A stretch of DNA of 64,000 nt from Neoceratodus forsteri. Taxonomy: Eukaryota > Chordata > Ceratodontiformes > Ceratodontidae. Both the position numbers and the translations under genes were made by a program. A model generated the notes under the pieces. It was not told the origin of the DNA and did not search any database. It worked only from the letters and a program-made list of their open reading frames with translations. Where the stretch lies: assembly GCA_016271365.2 (NCBI GenBank), contig JADMNL010000023.1, forward strand, positions 607,566,001 through 607,630,000. The letters are read 5' to 3'. This document shows positions 46,690-59,772 of the stretch, piece by piece (position 1 is the first letter of the stretch; every line of letters starts with the position of its first letter).

Positions 46690-49600
46690 TGCATTATTCC
46701 AGTAGTAGAAAGTAGAGGGAGGTACCTAAACCAAACAATAGAAGCATGCTGGATATGGGGGTTTATAATAGCCCTTTCACAGAAGAAAGGGTTGTGAGGA
46801 AACTCTAAAACTGAAGGTGGACAAAGCAATAGGGCCTGATGGGATTCATCCCAGGATTCTAAAAGAACTAAGGATAGAACTAGTGACACCACTGACTACC
46901 CTCTTTAATAGATCATGGGAGGATGGGGTGGTACCTGAAGACTGAAGGAGGGTAAGATGTGATTCCACTTCACAAGAGTGGAAACAGGGCAGAAGCAGGA
47001 AACTACAGACCTGTTAGTTTAACCTCAGTGATTGGGAAAATGATGGAATCACTTCTGAAGGAAAGAATTGTTGAGTACCTAGAGGCCAGAGGAGCGGAGG
47101 ACCCAAGGCAGCATTGATTCACAGTGGGAAGGTTGTGTCAGACGAACCTAATAGATTTCTTGACTGGGTGACCAAAGTAGTAGGTCGGGGGACTGTAGAC
47201 ATGGCCTACCTAGACTTTAGCAAGGCATTTGACACAGTCCCATACAAAAGATTAATATACAAGTTGGCCAGCCTGGGAGTGGGTCCCAAGATGGTAGCCT
47301 GGGTAAAACATTGGTTGGAGAACAGGACACAGAGGGTAATAGTAAACGGAATCCACTCTGAAGAAAGAGGGGTTACTAGTGGGTACCGCAGGGTTCAGTA
47401 CTTGACGGATCCTCTTTAATGTCTTTATAAGTGACATTGCAGAGGGACTAGAAGGAAAAGTATGTCTCTTTGTAGACTACACAAAGATCTGCAACAGAGT
47501 GATACACAAGGGTGGGGTGGAAAGGATGAGAAAGGGACTTGGCAAGGTTGGAGGAAGGGTCAAATGTATGGCAGCTTAGATTCAATGCTAAGAAGTGCAA
47601 AGTAATGCACCTGGGAAACAGAAACCCACGGGAAGAGTACACAATGGGGGGTGAGATACTAACAACAACAAAAATGGAAAGGGACCTGGGGGTAGTCATA
47701 TCAGATGACCTAAAGGTGAGCAAGCAAGGTGTGAGGGCAGCAAGTAGGGTTGGTGGTACTGGGATGCATAGGGAAAGGCATCACCAGTAGAAAACAGGAA
47801 GTTGTTATCCCTCTGTACAGACAGCTGGTGAGACCCCATCTGGAGTACTGCATGCAGTTCTGGAGACTCAGTCTTGCAAAGACATAGACAGGATGGAGGC
47901 TGTCCAGAGGAGGGCAACTAAAATGCTGCAGGGTCTGCACCAGAAGACATATCAAGAGAAACTTAAGGATCTTAGTATGTATAGCCCTGAGGAGAGGCGG
48001 AGAGGGGGCATGATAGAAACTTTCATACCTCAAGGGAATCAACAAAGTCCAAGAGGGTAGCATCTTTCAGAAAAAGAGTGTGCAAGAACAAGGGGCACAA
48101 TTTGAAGCTAGAGGGGGATGGCTCAGAGGTAATGTGAGGAAGTATTTTTTCATGGAGATGGTTGTGGATGCATGGAACTGCCTTCCTGAGGAGGTTGTGG
48201 AGTCAAAACAGTGGTGGAATTCAAGAATGCATGGGACAGACATAAGGCAATTCTAGGGGTGGAGGTTGGAAGAAGCAGGCTGTTGGCAAAATATGGGACT
48301 TCAGAGGAGCTGACTTTGACAAGATGGCCAACAGAGTTAAGCTAGCCCTGGCAAAAAGAAACACAGGTAAGAGGGTACAGGCAAAGTGGGCAGGCATTAA
48401 GGATGCAATACTTGAAGCAACATCCCATTGTGTTAGACAGAAAAGGAAGTGCAAAAGAAGAAGGAAACCACTTTGGTTCTCAAATACAGTAGCAGAAAGG
48501 TCAGATCCAAAAGGCTGGCCTTCAGGAAATATAAGGGAACACAACGAGATGACGATAGGGAGGCATACCAAACTGCCCTAAGGGAAGCAGGGAAGGCAGT
48601 AAGGCAGGCAAAGTCCCAAACTGAGGAAACACTAGCGCAAATAGTAAAAGTAGGTGACAAGACTTTCTATAGATATATTAGTGAAAGGAGAATGTCCAGA
48701 GGGGTATTGCTAAGCTCAAAGGAGAAGGGGGGCATGTGAGGAGGAGGATCCTGTAAAAGCATCTATCCTAAATAGATACTTTTTTGCTCAGTATTTACTG
48801 AAGAGAAGGCAGGGCAGGGCCCACAGCTCAGCATCATGGACACAGGTGGGAGGGAGATGAGCACTACTCCCTTCACAAAAAGAAAGGGTCCTACAAGAGC
48901 TCGCTAAGCTCAGGGTGGGCAAGGCAATGGAACCTGGATGGCATACATCCCAGGGTACCAAAGGAGCTAAGGGTGGAACTAGCAGAGCCATTAGCAGACT
49001 GTTTAGTGAGTATCTGAGCACAGGAGAGGTCCCAGAAGACTGGAGAAGGGCTTATGTGATCCCACTCCACAAAAGCGGTAGCAGGGAGGAGGCAGGGAAC
49101 TACAGACCAGTCAGTCTTACCTCAGTAGTGGGCAAGACTATGGAGGCACTCCTTAAGGAAAGGATAGTGCAACACCTGGAATCCATAGAGACACAGGATC
49201 TAAGACAGCAATGGTTTACAAAGGAAGGCCCTGTCAAACTAATCTCATAGATTTCTTTGACTGGGTAACCAGATGGCGGACCAAGGGAGCAGTTGATGTC
49301 ACCTACCTTGACTTCAGCAAAGCTTTTGGCACTGTTCCACATAGAAGATTGATAAACAAGCTGGGTAGGCTCAGGGTGGGTCAGAACTTGGTCAACTGGG
49401 TGGCAAACTGGTTGGCAGGCAGAAAACAGAGAGTGGTGGTAAATGGTATGCAGTCAGAAGAGATGCAAATCACAAGTGGGTACCTCAGGGATCAGTCCTG
49501 GGGCCATTCCTCTTCAATATCTTCATCAGTGACATTGCAGATGGACTAGAGGTAAGGCTTGTCTGTTTGCAGATGACACCAAGATCTGCAACAGAGTAGA

Positions 49601-50565
49601 TGATCCAGATGGGGTGGGCAGAATGAGAAGAGATCTGGATAAACTAGCAAAATGGTCGGAAGAGTGGAAACTGGGATTTAATGCAAACAAGTGCAAGATC
49701 ATACACATAGGGAAGAGAGACCCTGAAGCCACCTATAGGCTGGGAGGGAGTTGCTGGCAGTCACAAAGGAAGAAAGAGACTTGGGCATCATTATCACCGA
49801 TGATGACCTGAAATCATCCAAGCAAACCTCTAAAGCAGTAGATAAGGCTAGGGTGATGTTAAGGTGTATTAGTAGGTGTATCACAAGTCGTAAGAGGGAG
49901 GTAATAATCCCTCTTTACAAAACACTGGTTAGGCCCCATTTGGAGTACTGTGTGCAGTACTAGAGGCCACACCTTCACAAGGACATTAACCAAATTGAGG
50001 CAGTCCAGAGAAAGGCAACCAAAATGGTGCAGGGACTGCATCAGAAGACATATAAGAACAGATTAACAGAGCTCAATATGTATACCCTAGAGCAAAGGGG
50101 AGAGAGGTGATATGATCGAAACATTCAAACACCTTAAGGGCATTAACAAGGTGAAAGACTCTAACATGTTTCAATACAAGAAAAATAGCAGGACAAGAGG
50201 ACACAGCATGATATTAGAGGGAGGTTCTTTTCACAGAAAGGGTTGTGGATGCATGGAATGGCCTACCTCAGGAAGTGGTGGCTATGAATACAGTGCAGGG
50301 CTTCAAACAGGCATGGGATAGGCATAAGGGAGCAATTCAGATGAGTATGAATAGATAGGCCACTGACAGCAAAGGACGATGGCACATTTATAAGGTAGAA
50401 AACAAAATGGGCAGACTGGATGGGCCTTGTGGTCCTTATCTGCTGTCAACTTCTGTTTCTATGGTTAGCTAGATCTGCAGCTTATCCATTAGGTAGGAAA
50501 ATGGGCAGACTGGGTGGGCCAAGCGGTCCTTATCTGCTGTCAAATTCTGTTTCTATGTTTCTATG
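46690..50565 (+). mobile_element. CR1 LINE, outer copy of a nested pair
   Basis: Plus-strand CR1 in two parts, 46,690-48,285 and 50,466-50,565. The first reads KAIGPDGIHPRILKEL, MAYLDFSKAFDTVPYKRLIY, RGVTSG and VCLFVDYTKI (active site changed from FADD), FNAKKCKVMHLGNRNP, then ERDLGVVISDDLKVSKQ, and stops at 'gcaggctgttggcaaaata'. The second part starts 'ctagatctgcagcttatcca' and ends in the octamer tail. In the sister copy at 11,488 these two sequences are contiguous, so the intervening CR1 was inserted later. Several frameshifts. Confidence 0.9.
48286..50465 (+). mobile_element. CR1 LINE, inner copy inserted in another CR1
   Basis: 5'-truncated CR1 beginning in the linker (DFDKMANRVKLALAKR-like, 48,310), then KRRRKPLWFSNTVAE, QTALREAGKAVRQAKSQTEE, EYLSTGEVPEDWRRAYVIPL, GNYRPVSLTSVVGKTM, LDFSKAFGTVPHRRLINKLG, VCLQMTPRSATE-frame shifted active site (DNA tctgtttgcagatgacacc encodes VCLFADDT with one base lost), FNANKCKIIHIGKRDP and [12 protein letters not shown], ending in a tail at 50,450. 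The reading frame is only lightly damaged, making it one of the younger LINEs here. Confidence 0.9.
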
Positions 50566-51135
50566 TGGTTTCTATGTAGAATGCCCCCCACACACACACA
50601 CATAATGGTAACATGGAATACATGATTTCAACATTCTTCAGAGCTCAACTGGCATACAAACAAAGACACACACATAGGCCTGAAGTAGAGCCAGAACCTG
50701 AATTTTATCTGTTGCCAGGTAAGGAGCAGTGAGTTCTCTGGCAAAGTGGTAGGGAATAGGTGGGGGATTTTTCATGGTCATCAAAGAAACACCAGCATTG
50801 GAAACTCTGAATAGTACTTGAGTTTTTAAAGTTGTTTATGTGTATAGGGGGGCTCAGGAGTGTAAATAACATTAAATTATTTACTTACTTTATTTAATTT
50901 AATGGACTTTTATGTTTAGGGCCTAGATGAAGTTTTTTATATGTGAGTAAGGGCTGTAAAAATGTTTGTGATGGAAACCAGGAAATAGGTGACTTATGAA
51001 TTCTGTGAGTTTGAATTCTATGAGTTGCACTGGTTGGCAGGGAATTGTTTTAGCCAGTGGTGGCACTATCTTACTGCAATGGCTAGAACCAAGTCTCAGC
51101 CAATCAGGACATAGGGATTTCTTTGGCCATTTTAT
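50566..51135. other. Unassigned sequence
   Basis: Starts with a short (CA)n run at 50,588-50,601. 50,880-50,925 has an L2-like tail composition. Nothing else recognised. Confidence 0.4.
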
Positions 51136-51565
51136 ATACAGTGGTATTATCACTTCCCTCCTTCTGCTGTGATTCCCTGTCATGCATCCCATCATCATGC
51201 TAGCTACCAACTGCATTGTCACACTGTTTTGCAACTTTTAGATCATCTGAAATAATCACCCTAAGGTCTTTTCCAACTCTGTGACTGCCAATGCCCCTCC
51301 CCAGTTTATATGTTGCCGTCTGTTTTTGTGCCCCTATGCATTATTTTACACTTTTAGTGTTGAAACCCAGCTGCCGATTTCTTGACCATTCTTTCAGTTT
51401 TCGTGAGATTGACCCTCATTCTATCCACCCCTCCCCGGTGAGTCCACTCTGTTTCAGAGTTTCGTGTCATCCATAAAAGGCACACCTCTCCTCCAGGCCT
51501 TCAGCAATGTCACTGATGAAGACAATGAAGATGACTGGGCCTAGAACTGATCCCTGTATTTAAGC
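51136..51565 (-). mobile_element. CR1 LINE fragment, different subfamily
   Basis: On the minus strand it contains remnants of the ISDIAEGLE, FADDT and 'GVIISDDLK' blocks (51,500 down to 51,240). It is more diverged than the 11.5- and 46.7-kb copies. Confidence 0.7.
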
Positions 51566-54539
51566 ATTATACATTGGCAATCTGTGTACAGTAAGGATGA
51601 TAAAGTAGTGAGGATTAGGAGGGGAATAACAGCATTTGGGGGTAACATTCAAGAAGCAGATATGCAGAGGTGTTGAAGAGTTAACAGAAGGTGCAAGGTA
51701 GACACTGAAGGGGGGGCCTTAGGAAATTAGGATGCTCTGCAGAGTAGTCCTATAATTTGGAGAGGGCTTCTTTTAAAATACTGCATTTTGAAAAGGCACT
51801 ATATTAAATAAATATGAGTGACAAAACCACATACATTAATCTTTACCATTTGCATTCATATTAGACTTTCTTTTCTGTATTCATCCCAGGCAACATCAAG
51901 AAACCTGTAATAACAAAGGAACACAGTCCCATGTTACAGTTGCCAATGTTCAGAGAATCATTTGAGACTGTCTCCATTTGTTTGCTGCTTCAATAACAGA
52001 GGAAATGATCAAGGACTCAATCCAGGGTGAAGTAAAGCAGACAGGGTACTCCTATCCTCAATGAAATGATGTTACTTATCAATCTCTACATACATTCAAT
52101 TTTTACTATTCTTTAACATTAGACTGTCACATGTGATCTATGGCAATTTTATTAAAGAACTACCAATCAAGTTCTAAGGAGCCTCTGCATGGGTAGATAA
52201 TATGCGAAAGAAAACATGACTGAACTTCCATTTGAGCAAGAAAGTTGTAGGCAGGAAAATTAGGTTTCAGAGGTCTGACATTGCTTCATTGTAGAGCAGC
52301 CTGGGTGTGATCATTTGATTCAATATGTATACATGGGAACAAAAACTCTGAAATTATTTTAGGATTTTCTTTATGTTTTATTGCTGTAATAGCTTGATTA
52401 TTTGAATAATTGGGAAATACTATAAGAGAGCACAAAGTAGTGTTCATAAATATGAATTATGAAAAAAATATATAAACTCATACTTATTGAGATTTGGGAG
52501 CAAAAAAAATTTGTTTTGACTAAGATCTGAACCACAAAAGTGTAGCGAATATATGTAAAAACAGTAAAAGTCAGGTGCATAGTTAAACACTGCAGACTGA
52601 TTGCACACTTATTGGCATCCACAACTAAGGTAGTGTTTGGAGCTCTTCTGGTAGATAAGGATGAGATCCACTGGTAGTCACATGCCCATACCCATGTCCT
52701 TTTGGTCACATGCTACATGGATGGGAAGTTTCCATGTGGACCCAATGCAAAACTGTCATCTGAGAACACCCTAGAACATCAACTACGGTGGCATTCAGAT
52801 GCCAGTGAATCAGGAACTTGTCTCAGAAATGTTTGTTGCAAACAACTGTGCAATGTCAAACAGACATTTACTTGTACAATTGACCAGTCAGTGAGCTGAA
52901 ATGTATGGCTGTTCCACGCTCCTCTGAAAAAGATTTTAAGTACTGACTATTATTGGTCCCTAAATGTATGTTCTGCCATAAAAATGTGTTCGGATCAGGT
53001 ACAAAAGTCCCATTTGTTGTGAAAAGGAACAGGACTTGGGATCTGTACATCTGCATGGTTGTCAGTTATGGTTTAAAGCAAGGCCCTGGAATTCTACAAT
53101 GCCACAGTTGCAAAATTGGCCACAGGACTAGCATCTTGTCACAGAATTTATGTAGTGCCACAAAATCATTGGTTTTGGTGTATTTTTTTGCACACACTGT
53201 TTTTTCATAGTGCCTGACTCTGGGATGATTCACTTCCACTTTTCTTTAGCTTATTGCCACTCTTCCATGAATGCCATTTAATCTCGTCAGTTATATCACT
53301 GGCCCGCTACATAACTGCTAAGGATTGGCATTATTTTCAGTGTGACAAAATAGTGCCAGACCCTGATCTTGTGCCTGATACTGCCATGCACAATTGATAT
53401 AACAAGCCTTCCCTGAGCAGTCACATCACTCTGCTACTGTGCAGAAAAGAAGGTGGGGTCAGGATGCAAATACCAACAGGGCTATAATCAGTGCAACTCC
53501 CTGCTTAGACTGCTGCGGAGTTGCAGCCCTTGCCCAAGAAACTAAGTGCTGGTGGTTGGGTGGGGCACACTAAAGGAGCTGATGCAGGAGCCTACAGGAC
53601 ATGGTGATCAGCATGAACTGGAAAATTTGTGGCAATTTGGGGAACAGAGTCAGGGCTGGGGTACCACCTGATACCAGGGACTACTAAAGGACAACTGAAT
53701 GGATTTTGAGGCCACTGAGCCACAAGAAAATGTCGATGGCAACTAGAAAAATCAACAAATTTCCTAACCACAGAAAACCATATGCATGATGTGCTAGGTG
53801 GTAGTGGTGGTGGGGAGAGGGGCAATTCTGGCTGTCGCTTCAGATCTGGATCCTGGAGCTCTGGGCATAGCATAGTACAATTCAACTGCCACTTTGCCAC
53901 GTCCAAACTTCTAAGTGTAGCACAGGCCAGTATTTTCATTATTGTAAACCCTATTTGCACCACTAGACAGCTGGTGACTACATTTGCATTGAACCTTCCT
54001 CATCAGGGACACTTCTCCCAAGCAACTAAGGCTTCCTTTGTGTCTGGCACTTTTTGAGGGGATGCAATGGGAGCTTGTGTCTGCAACTTACAACTGTGTA
54101 TAGGACCCTCATATCTCAGCCAAAGGCAGAACATCATTTTACAACAGATGCAAATAACTCATATCAGAGCAATAAGCAAACCCTGCCACAGATGTTTAGT
54201 TGACCTGACACAGAAATTGGAGCTAAAGTGCCACAAGAACCAATGGCCCTTGTTATAAAATGTTTTCTTAAGTTCCTTGTGGGAGATAACTGCAAAGCAC
54301 AGCTGAGCAACTCTGGCACACAGAGGGCTTGAGAAGGTACCATTGAAAATAGAAAGATGTATATTAAAAATACATATTAACATACAGTACTTATTATAAA
54401 TCATGTTAAAGACTCTCCTTTAAAAATGGAACTTGGGTTGAACATCAAAATGCTTTACTCTGCAGAAAACTAAACAATCCCACTGTGGGAGTGTGATCTG
54501 CCAACTAGAATTAGATACCAGAATTCAGTAACTGTTTCC
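51566..54539. other. Unassigned upstream-intron sequence
   Basis: 51,780-52,600 is AT-rich and looks single-copy. 52,690-54,240 is of average composition with several short open frames but no recognised domain or repeat family; an unknown DNA transposon is possible. No teneurin exon seen. Confidence 0.4.
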
Positions 54540-55391
54540 ATCAGCTGACCTCTTCAAACTGCTCCACAGAAACAGGGCTTGTTCCAGAGGACTGAAGGGG
54601 GCCAATGTGGTCCCACTCCACAGTGGTGGTAGTTGAGAGGACTGAGGGAACTACAAGACATCCGAGCCTGACCTCAATCCTGGCATAGTGCTAGAAACCC
54701 ATATAAAACAGCACATGTTGGAATGGCTGGAGGCCAATGTGTTCTAGGATAAGAGGCAACATGGGTCTGTGTCAACCAGATCATGCCAGGCAAATTTGAT
54801 AGACATCTTCAATTGGGTCATGGAACCAGTCAAAGAGGGACAAGCAGTAGACATATGATATCTAGGACTTTATCAAGGTTGTCAGCTCTGTGCTCCATAG
54901 GAGACTTTAGAAACGCTGAGGGATATCGGGACAGAAGAGAAATTAACTAGGTGAATTAGTAACAGGCTTGGGGAAAAAGAATGGAGGGTTGTTTTTAACT
55001 GAGAATACTCAGGGGTTATGGAGGACACTAGTTGGGTACCACAGGGTATGCCTTAGGGCCAGTCATTTTCAATATATACATCTGAGAGTGAATCTTGGGT
55101 AAACTCAGTCTCGTTGAAGACAATACCAAAATTGGTGGCAGGTTTGATACAGTGGAGGAACATGAGGTGTGAAAACAGAGCTGAACAGACCACAAAAGTG
55201 TTCTGCTAATAGAAGAAAGGACGTGATTCAGCCTCTATACAGATCCTGGTGAGACCTCACCAGGAGTACTGTATGCAATTTAGGAGTCAGAAGATGATGA
55301 AGGATCGGTGCCTCTTTGAAGGTGTTATAGGCGGGCCACAAAAATGATTCAAGGCAATAGGGAAGATGTACAAGAAAAGGATAGAGAGTCT

Positions 55392-55712
55392 ACAACACGG
55401 GCACTCACCACCTTTACAAAATAAAAAAAAATAACACCACCAGGCTCCAGAATTGAAAATAGCTTGATTGTCTTTTATTAAAATGATAATAAATTTTAAA
55501 ATTGACAGATACCCGTGCCCACCTGGTCTGTCAATTTTAAAATCTGGGTTGTCATTTTAATAGAAAGACAACGTTTACTTTTCACTTCTGGAGCCTGGGT
55601 TGTTGTTTTTTTTTTTAAAGGTGGTAAGGCCTGACTTTGTAGAATTGTTTGTATTTAGCTTGTCATGAGCATCACCTCCCAGTGTGCATTTTTTTGTCTC
55701 TGACTTGATAGG
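55392..55712. mobile_element. Insertion with internal palindrome and 11-bp flanking repeat
   Basis: ATAGAGAGTCT (55,381-55,391) and ACAGAGAGTCT (55,713-55,723) flank a 321-bp insert in the CR1. Its 55,407-55,632 part is a palindrome: CACCACCTTTA... and aaaaataacaccaccaggct on the left pair with agcctgggttgttg...tttaaaggtggt on the right; the inner arms read TTTTAAAATTGACAGA. The right 80 bp lie outside the palindrome. Class unknown. Confidence 0.6.
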
Positions 55713-55917
55713 ACAGAGAGTCTCAATATGTAAACAATAAAAGCCAGGAGGGAGAGGGGTGATATGAGAGAGAGAGCTATAAGCACCAATGGGTATTAGT
55801 GGATAGCAGTGCCTTTTTTCACAAGAAGAAAGGAGGAATGAAATAAGAGACTCTGGATGGGAACTGGTGAGAGATGCTATAGGAGGATGTAAGGAAGTTC
55901 TTCTTTAAAGAAGCGGT

Positions 55918-56576
55918 AGCCAGCCCAGTGGTTCTGAGGGTTGAGGTGCTGACACCACACCTCATGCCATGCTGGCAATCCATGTTCAGGAATGAGCATG
56001 GGCCATTGGGGTTTGCAGGTGAGAAGGCTGGAGTGTCTACACAGCTTGCCTCTCTCCTGGGGAAGGAGGGTTTCAGGCTCAGCATTCTGGTGCCTCCCAG
56101 TGGCAGATGGGGTGACTGTGCCACAGCCTGCTAGTACGTGAGGAGGTAGAGTATGGCAGACATCAGCAGGAATGTGCTTAAGTGAGCACACCTCCTCCAC
56201 TGAACAGTATAGCATGTTTGTGCTTGTCTCAGGAGAGGCTTAGGGGCAGACCACCAGAAAAGGAAAAGGCCCGGAGTGATGGTAGGTGACAGCATGCCTG
56301 GCCACCATGTCACCGCTGGAACCTGCCCACCTGGGTCCTGATCCTCCATGCATCACCTCACCTGGATGAAATTAGATGTCTTGATGCCTGTGAGGATTGG
56401 CGCCCTGCCCTGGGGGTAAGACAGGAGGGCCTCGCCAGGTGAAGGTAGGTATTAGCTGAGCTCTAGAAGGGGACCCAGGTGTGGGGTTTCAGTCTGGGCA
56501 GGAGACAACTGGGATGTTGCCTGAGAGAGGCCATAACACTGGTGGCTGGAGGCAAAAGTGTCAAAAGAAAAAAAAA
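55918..56576 (+). mobile_element. GC-rich retroposon family X, copy 4
   Basis: Inserted in the CR1 3' region: AAAGAAGCGGT (55,907-55,917) and AAAGAAGCTGT (56,577-56,587) are target duplications, and the CR1 reads 'ttctttaaagaagc...gtggtggaaaagtgg' across the site. The plus strand starts CAGCCCAGTGGTTCTGAGGG and shares TGAGGTGCTGACACCACACC, CATGTTCAGGAATGAGCATG and other blocks with copies 1 and 2. It ends in a long A-rich tail (56,562-56,581). It is the longest copy (659 bp). Confidence 0.8.
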
Positions 56577-57329
56577 AAGAAGCTGTGGTGGAAAAGTGGA
56601 CTAGGTTGCCAGAAGAAATAGTTGGCACAGAGCCAATCATGGTCTTCAAACACAGGTCAGATAGGCAAATGGGAATAGTCTGAACCAAAGGAGAGAGGGA
56701 GGAGGGTTGGCAGTCTAGACAAGGGTATGAGTGGACTGGGGGTGGGTTGCAAAATACAACCATGAAAATCAGTAGACTAGCTTTGGTTCAACATTAGGCT
56801 AGGTAAAAAGCAGGCAGGTTCTCGACAGATTTGATGGGCCATTGGGCATTTTTCTTTCATCAATATCCATATTTCTATGTTAGCATGAAGTACCCTCTTA
56901 TGGTTATCACAGTACCTGAACTATTAAGAAGTGCGAGCATATGAACATGCTGAAAGAGGCCAGCAGAAGGTCTGTTAGTCTCATTACGCCTGCTCAGTAG
57001 TTTATACAGGTTTCTTGGCTTACACTCGATGACCCTGCCACCCCCTCTTCACCCTCCTTCACTTCTACCCTCTGGCCCCATGGGTTCCTATGTGTTTGTC
57101 CCAGGCCCTCTTAAAGGCCCCCACCGTCTTTACTGAGATCACTCTTTGCGTTGTTCATGTGGCCACCACCCTCTCCATAAAAATGCTTCCTAACATCCTT
57201 CCTAAACTTCCCTTCCCATCAGCTTCAGGCTATACCTCCTTTTGGTCTTGTTGTCAATCATTTTAAAGAGACCTTCTCCTTCCACTCTGTTAATCCCACT
57301 TAAGTATTTCAAGGTTTCTGTTATGTCAC

Positions 57330-57354
57330 CTCTCTCTCTCTCTCTCTCTCTCTC
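57330..57354. repeat. (TC)n microsatellite
   Basis: About 12 TC units within the CR1 3' region. Confidence 0.95.
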
Positions 57355-58147
57355 CTCTCTTCCAGGGAGTACATCCTTAGGGCTCCCAGCCTCTCTTCAT
57401 AGGACCAATTCTGTTGACCCTGGATCATCTTGGTTGCTTTCCTTTGGACCCTCTCCAGCATTCTGATGCCTTTCTAAAGGTATGGATGCCAATATCTCGC
57501 CCCATATTCCAAATGTGGTGTTACCATTGACCTGTACAATGGGAAAATGACCTCACTCCTCCTACTACTACTGAATCCCTGGCTATACACCCCTACATCC
57601 TGTTAGCATTTGCTGCTGCTTTTTGCATTGTGTGGTGTGTTTTAGGTCTCCAGTAATCACCACCCCAGATCCTTTTCTTCCTGTGAAGCAGCTACCCTCC
57701 CCTCAGGTAATTCTCCATTCTAGGATTCCTGGCCCCGATGTGCATCACTTTGCACTTTTGGCATGAAGCTAAGTTGCCAGATTTCAGGCCATCTCTCGAG
57801 TTTACTGAGGTTCTCCTTCAGGTCCTCTATCCCTTCCTTTGTGTCCATCCTCCCACAGAGTTTGGTATCATCTGCAAACAGGCACATCCTGTCTTTAATG
57901 CCTTCCCCAATGTCACTTATGAAGACATTGAGCAATAATAGCCCCAGCACCAATCCCTGCGGGACCCTGCCTGTGACCTCCTTGGTTCTGGTTAACTCTC
58001 CCTCCAACTACTACTGTCTGGGTTCTGCCCCTCAGCCAGTTGTCTACATACCTTTCCAGTTTCTCTTCCACCCCTAGATCCATCAGTTTTCTGATCAGCT
58101 TCCTATATGGTACAGAATCAGAGGCCTTACTGCAGTCTAGGTAAAGT

Positions 58148-58345
58148 CAGGAGGCAGTATAGCACAGTGGTTTAAGGCTCTGAGCTGCAAATCTGGAGAT
58201 CTGGGTTTGAATCCCACAGCCCCCAGTTGCATACTTGTGTGACCCTGAGCAAGTCACTTAACTTTCCTGTGCTCCCAGGTTGCACCTGTAAACAAGCTTT
58301 CAGCTAAGTGTGTCTTACATGGTTAAACAATTGGGAAAAAAATTA
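58148..58345 (+). repeat. CORE/MIR-like tRNA-derived SINE
   Basis: The A-box region is 'tagcacagtggtttaaggc' (58,162) and the B box is GGTTTGAATCCCA (58,204). It is followed by the conserved CORE block TGTGACCCTGAGCAAGTCAC (58,239) with TTAACTTTCCTGTGCTCCCA and 'cacctgtaaa', as in mammalian MIR. It ends in 'ttgggaaaaaaa'. It interrupts a CR1 whose sequence resumes at 58,346. Confidence 0.85.
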
Positions 58346-58916
58346 CATCCATTGCTTGGCCACTGCCCTGCCCTTGTGACCAAATCAAAGAATTTGATCA
58401 CATTTGTTTGACACGATCTGCCTGCCATGAACCCATGCTGCCTCTGGTCCAGCAGACCATTCGCTTCAATGTATCTCATCAGCCTTTCCTTAAGAATTGT
58501 CTCCATAAATTTACATACTACTGAGGTCAGACTGCCCAGCCTATAGTTCCCTGGGTTGTCACTGGGTCCAGTCTTGTGGAGGGGCACCACATGTGCTGTT
58601 CTCCAGTCCAGTGGCATGACACCCGTCTCCAGGGATCTATTGAAGAGAATAGCTAGCGGTCCCACCGCTCCTCTGCCAGCTCTTTCAGTACTCTGGGATG
58701 TATGCCATCTGGCCATGGGATTTGTCTGTCTTGAGTGCCAGCAGCCCCTCCCTCACTCTTTCAACCTCTATTACTGCATCAGTCCTCCCCATCCCTCCCT
58801 CTTTCTCCCCTGCACGCACCAGCCCATCCATTTCTCTTGTAAAGACAGAGCAGAAGTATTCATTGAATACTTTGCTTTGCTCACTTCTTTGTCTATCCAT
58901 CCATCCCTCTCCTTAG

Positions 58917-59772
58917 TTAAGGTGTTGTAAAGTTTTAATCCTCCAGTTAAGTTGGCACGAATCTGTCAAATCTGCAGCATGAAAAATTTAGCAGAGCCAT
59001 CAACAGAACTGCCAACTTCACTTGCAGATTGTAAAAATATCCCAGATTTAAACAAAACCACACACATAGACACAAACACATCAACCCGCGTGGGGGCTGT
59101 GGTGAGCTGGTGGTGGTAAATCGTATTCCTTACCCCACCCATGAAGCACCCTTTCTTCCACAAAGTTTTGTCCATAGCTGACATTCCACACACTCACCCA
59201 CCCATTCTCCCACTCTCTGGTCCCCACCCCCACCCATCCCATTGCCATAAAAGAAAAAAGAAAAGAAATGGGTCAGCTCCAGCCCCGGTGCCCAATAGCA
59301 GAGCAGCTGATGCTGCTGACTGCCTCTAACTCCAATGTAATAGCATGAATGAATGAATAGTGACGTCTTTGTCCTAGTAAAACCTGATTGGTTGAGGTTT
59401 CAAACAATCAGGTGTTTACTATGAGCAAGACGCCACCATTCATTCACAAAAGCCATACTAAGACTTGATGGGGAGTCTCTAAAGTTAGGAACAGAGCAGA
59501 TGCTCTGCACCGCTGATGTTTTCTATTACAGGTACCACTTTTATGTTATGTGGGCAGTGCTGGGCAGAAGAGACAGAGGATACCTGTAGGCTGATAGGGA
59601 GAATCCCTTATGCAATGGCCTTGTTATTCACCAGGTGAATTGGCCTTTCTCCAGGTGAATTTGGTCAACCTGTCTGGTCAATAACAAAGCTAAGTGTAGT
59701 CCCCAGCTCTGCAAAATTGCTAAAATTCAGGATTTTTCACTAAGAAAATTTCAGCAACTTCACACATCTCTA
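58917..59772. mobile_element. Non-autonomous hAT-like transposon with perfect 8-bp duplication
   Basis: CTCCTTAG at 58,909-58,916 and 59,773-59,780 is a perfect 8-bp target duplication, the hAT length. Ends: left TTAAGGTGTTGTAAAGTT and complement of right TAGAGATGTGTGAAGTT are inverted repeats of similar type to those at 35,059. No transposase. The interior holds a palindrome at 59,346-59,450 (GAATGAATGAATAGTGACGT paired with a 'ggcgtcttg' / 'caccattcattcac' arm). Sits in a minus-strand CR1. Confidence 0.8.

Larger units (their letters stand above)
54540..56882 (+). mobile_element. Old CR1 LINE with two insertions
   Basis: A diverged CR1 from the block 'GVVPEDWK' (tccagaggactgaag, 54,585) through remnants of DFFNWV (54,811), the active-site region (55,110-55,140) and the 3' region (56,577-56,882), ending ttgatgggccattgggcatt and a decayed octamer tail (56,870). 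The coding sequence continues across the insertions at 55,392-55,712 and 55,918-56,576. More decayed than the neighbouring CR1 copies, so probably the oldest layer. Confidence 0.75.

Noticed and set aside
59341..59450. Short palindrome as an independent MITE
   Set aside because: It lies well inside the hAT-like element bounded by CTCCTTAG and shows no duplication of its own.
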